Assembly: GCA_031550755.1 (NCBI GenBank)
Contig: JAVBOJ010000133.1
Coordinates: 1-5,540 of the forward strand
Source: JAVBOJ01 sp031550755
GTDB lineage: Bacteria; Bacillota; Clostridia; Oscillospirales; UBA929
Length of the DNA: 5,540 bases
Direction of reading: 5' to 3'
The position numbers and the translations under genes were made by a program. Below are positions 1 to 5,540 of this stretch, piece by piece (position 1 is the stretch's first letter; each line of letters starts with the position of its first letter). A model generated the notes under the pieces. That model had not been told where the DNA came from. It saw only the letters and a list, made by a program, of their open reading frames with translations, and did not search any database.

Positions 1-1481
<1,481 letters not shown>

Positions 1482-1490
1482 GAAGAAGGG
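1482..1490 (+). promoter_or_regulatory. weak ribosome binding site of rpoC
   Basis: The purine run GAAGAAGGG fills the gap between the rpoB stop and rpoC. It is a poor match to AGGAGG. It ends 3 nt before the ATG at 1494, which is too close, and 12 nt before the ATG at 1503, which is rather far. It therefore does not decide the rpoC start cleanly. Reinitiation or translational coupling from rpoB across the 12-nt gap is plausible. Confidence 0.5.
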
Positions 1491-1493
1491 ACG

Positions 1494-5042
<3,549 letters not shown>

Positions 5043-5071
5043 TTGACATCTGGGTGACGGTATGGTATACT
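5043..5071 (+). promoter_or_regulatory. sigma-A promoter with extended -10, driving the L7Ae-like gene
   Basis: A perfect -35 TTGACA (5043-5048) is followed by a 17-nt spacer and a -10 TATACT (5066-5071; 5 of 6 consensus). A TG at 5063-5064 sits one base before the -10 as an extended -10 element. Transcription is predicted to begin near G5078, giving a leader of about 34 nt to the ATG at 5112. The -35 begins at the base after the rpoC TAG stop. The hexamers, spacing and position before a strong ribosome binding site together make chance unlikely. No terminator is visible between rpoC and this promoter, so it adds to read-through from rpoBC. Confidence 0.85.
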
Positions 5072-5095
5072 AATTCGGTTGTTTGAAATTTCCAA

Positions 5096-5102
5096 AAGGA
5101 GG
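5096..5102 (+). promoter_or_regulatory. strong Shine-Dalgarno of the L7Ae-like gene
   Basis: AAGGAGG is a perfect match to the 16S anti-Shine-Dalgarno and is flanked by further A and G. It lies 9 nt before ATG 5112. It fixes the start there rather than at the in-frame TTG at 5079, which lies upstream of this site and essentially at the predicted transcription start. Confidence 0.92.
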
Positions 5103-5111
5103 GATTGCGTC

Positions 5112-5351
5112 ATGCTCAGTCAACTGGAGACCGCCCATAAGCTGGTGGGTGTCAAGCAGTCCCGCCGCGCCATCAAGGAAGGCAAGGCGCGCCATGTGTT
5201 TGTGGCCGACGACGCCGAGGACAAGATACGGCTTCCGCTGCTGGCGCTCTGCCGCGAGGCCAATGCCCCCATGACCCATGTGCCCACCATGGCCGAGCTC
5301 GGAGCCGCTTGCGGCATTGAGGTCGGCGCGGCGGTGGCGGTTATCCTGTAG
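5112..5351 (+). CDS. ybxF: L7Ae-family kink-turn RNA-binding protein (YbxF-like, ribosomal L7Ae-like)
   Basis: Small 79-residue protein of the L7Ae/L30e/S12e/Gadd45 family, very similar in layout to B. subtilis YbxF (about 82 residues), which binds kink-turn RNA in vitro. The RNA-binding signature is VGVKQSRRAI (12-21); in bacterial members the G-x-K-Q block replaces the archaeal G-x-N-E. The core continues with a beta strand HVFVADDA (28-35), the central helix, a strand PMTHVP (53-58), and the family-typical end LGAACGIEVGAAVAVIL (63-79), which supplies the hydrophobic loop next to the RNA and the last strand. There is no signal peptide or membrane segment; the protein is cytosolic and probably RNA- or ribosome-associated. 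Its place directly after rpoC and, in relatives, before rpsL is the standard Firmicutes context. It has its own promoter and ribosome binding site. The family is clear; the cellular role of these bacterial proteins is poorly defined, and the kink-turn target here is not visible. Confidence 0.93.
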   Translation: MLSQLETAHKLVGVKQSRRAIKEGKARHVFVADDAEDKIRLPLLALCREANAPMTHVPTMAELGAACGIEVGAAVAVIL

Positions 5352-5388
5352 TCTTTTGGAATGGAAATGAAATTTTCATTTCAAAAGA
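5352..5388 (+). other. stem-loop I, starting at the base after the ybxF stop
   Basis: Bases 5352-5367 can pair with 5373-5388 to give a 16-bp uninterrupted stem with two G-U wobbles (5359 with 5381, 5364 with 5376) and the 5-nt loop TGAAA (5368-5372). An alternative register pairs GAAATGAA (5364-5371) with TTCATTTC (5375-5382) around a 3-nt loop. No U-run follows the stem, so it is not a standard intrinsic terminator. It could protect the 3' end of processed mRNA or be half of an RNA switch. Confidence 0.6.
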
Positions 5389-5421
5389 AATGAAACAGGG
5401 ATATTTTTTAGGCGAAATGAA
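5364..5421 (+). repeat. three direct copies of GAAATGAA
   Basis: The 8-mer GAAATGAA occurs at 5364-5371, 5387-5394 and 5414-5421, with start-to-start spacings of 23 and 27 nt. The first two copies extend to GAAATGAAA. One complementary TTTCATTTC lies at 5374-5382 between the first two. The third copy spans the loop of stem-loop III. AT-rich low complexity may account for part of this. Confidence 0.6.
5374..5395 (+). other. stem-loop II, mutually exclusive with stem-loop I
   Basis: TTTCATTTC (5374-5382) pairs perfectly with GAAATGAAA (5387-5395) over 9 bp around an AAAA loop. Its 5' arm is also the 3' arm of stem-loop I, so only one of the two can form at a time. Stem II is shorter but has no wobbles. 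There is no U-tract directly after it; the nearest T6 is at 5404-5409. Confidence 0.5.
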
Positions 5422-5434
5422 TTCGCCTAAAAAA
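5404..5434 (+). other. stem-loop III, perfect 13-bp inverted repeat
   Basis: TTTTTTAGGCGAA (5404-5416) is the exact reverse complement of TTCGCCTAAAAAA (5422-5434), with a 5-nt loop ATGAA. The base of the stem is six U-A pairs with U on the 5' side, the reverse of the A-stem-U order of an intrinsic terminator. The same holds on the opposite strand, so it should not terminate by the usual mechanism in either direction. Confidence 0.75.
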
Positions 5435-5480
5435 CAAAGGATTCACGAGGGTTAGAAACGGGCGTAGCTTCTTGTTTTGT

Positions 5481-5516
5481 TTTTCATCGGAATAGAGAGA
5501 TCTATTTCCGGGAAAA
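5481..5516 (+). other. stem-loop IV with a GAGA (GNRA) tetraloop
   Basis: An imperfect hairpin of about 15 pairs. TTTTC (5481-5485) pairs with GAAAA (5512-5516), CGG (5488-5490) with CCG (5508-5510), and AATAGA (5491-5496) with TCTATT (5501-5506). A bulged T lies at 5507, A5486 is bulged, and T5487 can wobble with G5511. The loop is GAGA (5497-5500), a GNRA-type tetraloop found in structured RNAs. It supports an RNA fold rather than DNA binding, but conservation cannot be judged from one sequence. Confidence 0.55.
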
Positions 5517-5540
5517 TAAAGAAATCGCGTGATTTTTGAG

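Larger units (their letters stand above)
5352..5540 (+). other. AT-rich structured non-coding region, probable leader of a downstream str operon
   Basis: After the L7Ae-like stop the base composition changes abruptly from GC-rich coding DNA to AT-rich sequence with no supportable gene up to the window edge. It holds inverted repeats at 5352-5388, 5374-5395, 5404-5434 and 5481-5516. The first and second compete for the same bases. The region is downstream of both the rpoBC transcript and the promoter at 5043-5071, and no U-tract terminator is seen, so it is probably transcribed. In related Firmicutes the next gene is rpsL; that gene is not in view, so calling this its leader is inference. Confidence 0.55.

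Noticed and set aside
5079..5111. N-terminal extension of the L7Ae-like protein from TTG 5079
   Set aside because: The extra residues do not fit the family, the TTG lies at the predicted transcription start, and a perfect Shine-Dalgarno is correctly placed for ATG 5112.
5361..5455. Tiny frames after ybxF (10 codons from ATG 5361; 21 codons from ATG 5390) as leader peptides
   Set aside because: Neither has a convincing Shine-Dalgarno, both lie inside the hairpin arms, and neither shows a run of regulatory codons.
5472..5506. Possible second promoter (TTGTTT with TCTATT)
   Set aside because: The -35 matches only 3 of 6 and the -10 only 4 of 6 positions, with an 18-nt spacer; the -10 bases are already explained by the stem of hairpin IV.
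5520..5537. Weak A-rich/stem/T5 arrangement resembling a terminator
   Set aside because: The stem is about 7 pairs with one G-C and one G-U, ends at the window edge, and would shut off the expected downstream operon. The evidence is too thin.
5352..5540. Kink-turn motif as a target of the L7Ae-like protein
   Set aside because: I looked for a 3-nt bulge flanked by tandem G-A pairs between two helices and could not assemble a convincing one from the visible stems. A motif search over the full leader would settle it.

Overview
The window is a slice of the conserved RNA polymerase and ribosomal protein region of a bacterial chromosome, read entirely on the + strand. It holds the 3' part of rpoB (RNA polymerase beta), the complete rpoC (beta'), a small complete gene for an L7Ae-type kink-turn-binding protein (YbxF-like), and then about 190 nt of AT-rich, hairpin-rich DNA that runs off the right edge.

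The organism is most likely a GC-rich member of the Firmicutes (Bacillota), probably a clostridial (Oscillospirales/Ruminococcaceae-like) species. Three things support this: an L7Ae-like gene directly after rpoC, the absence of the large proteobacterial insertions in beta and beta', and strong AGGAGG-type ribosome binding. Both polymerase genes have a marked preference for G or C at third codon positions. The taxonomic call is inference from family knowledge, not a database match.

Layout: 1-1481 rpoB C-terminal part, ending in an unusually acidic tail; a 12-nt gap with a weak ribosome binding site; 1494-5042 rpoC; 5043-5071 a near-consensus sigma-A promoter with an extended -10, whose -35 hexamer starts at the first base after the rpoC stop; 5096-5102 a perfect Shine-Dalgarno; 5112-5351 the L7Ae-like gene; 5352-5540 non-coding, with several strong inverted repeats, two of which are mutually exclusive.

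rpoB and rpoC are co-transcribed and make the two large subunits that form the polymerase active centre. The L7Ae-like gene can be reached by read-through from rpoBC, since no terminator separates them, and also from its own promoter. In related genomes this gene precedes rpsL-rpsG-fusA-tuf (the str operon). The structured region after it is therefore probably the untranslated leader of that operon, but rpsL itself is not in the window.

The polymerase genes are ordinary housekeeping genes. The parts most worth a second look are the promoter at the rpoC stop and the structured RNA at 5352-5540. I see no mobile element, CRISPR array, tRNA or rRNA, and no sign of a novel protein system.
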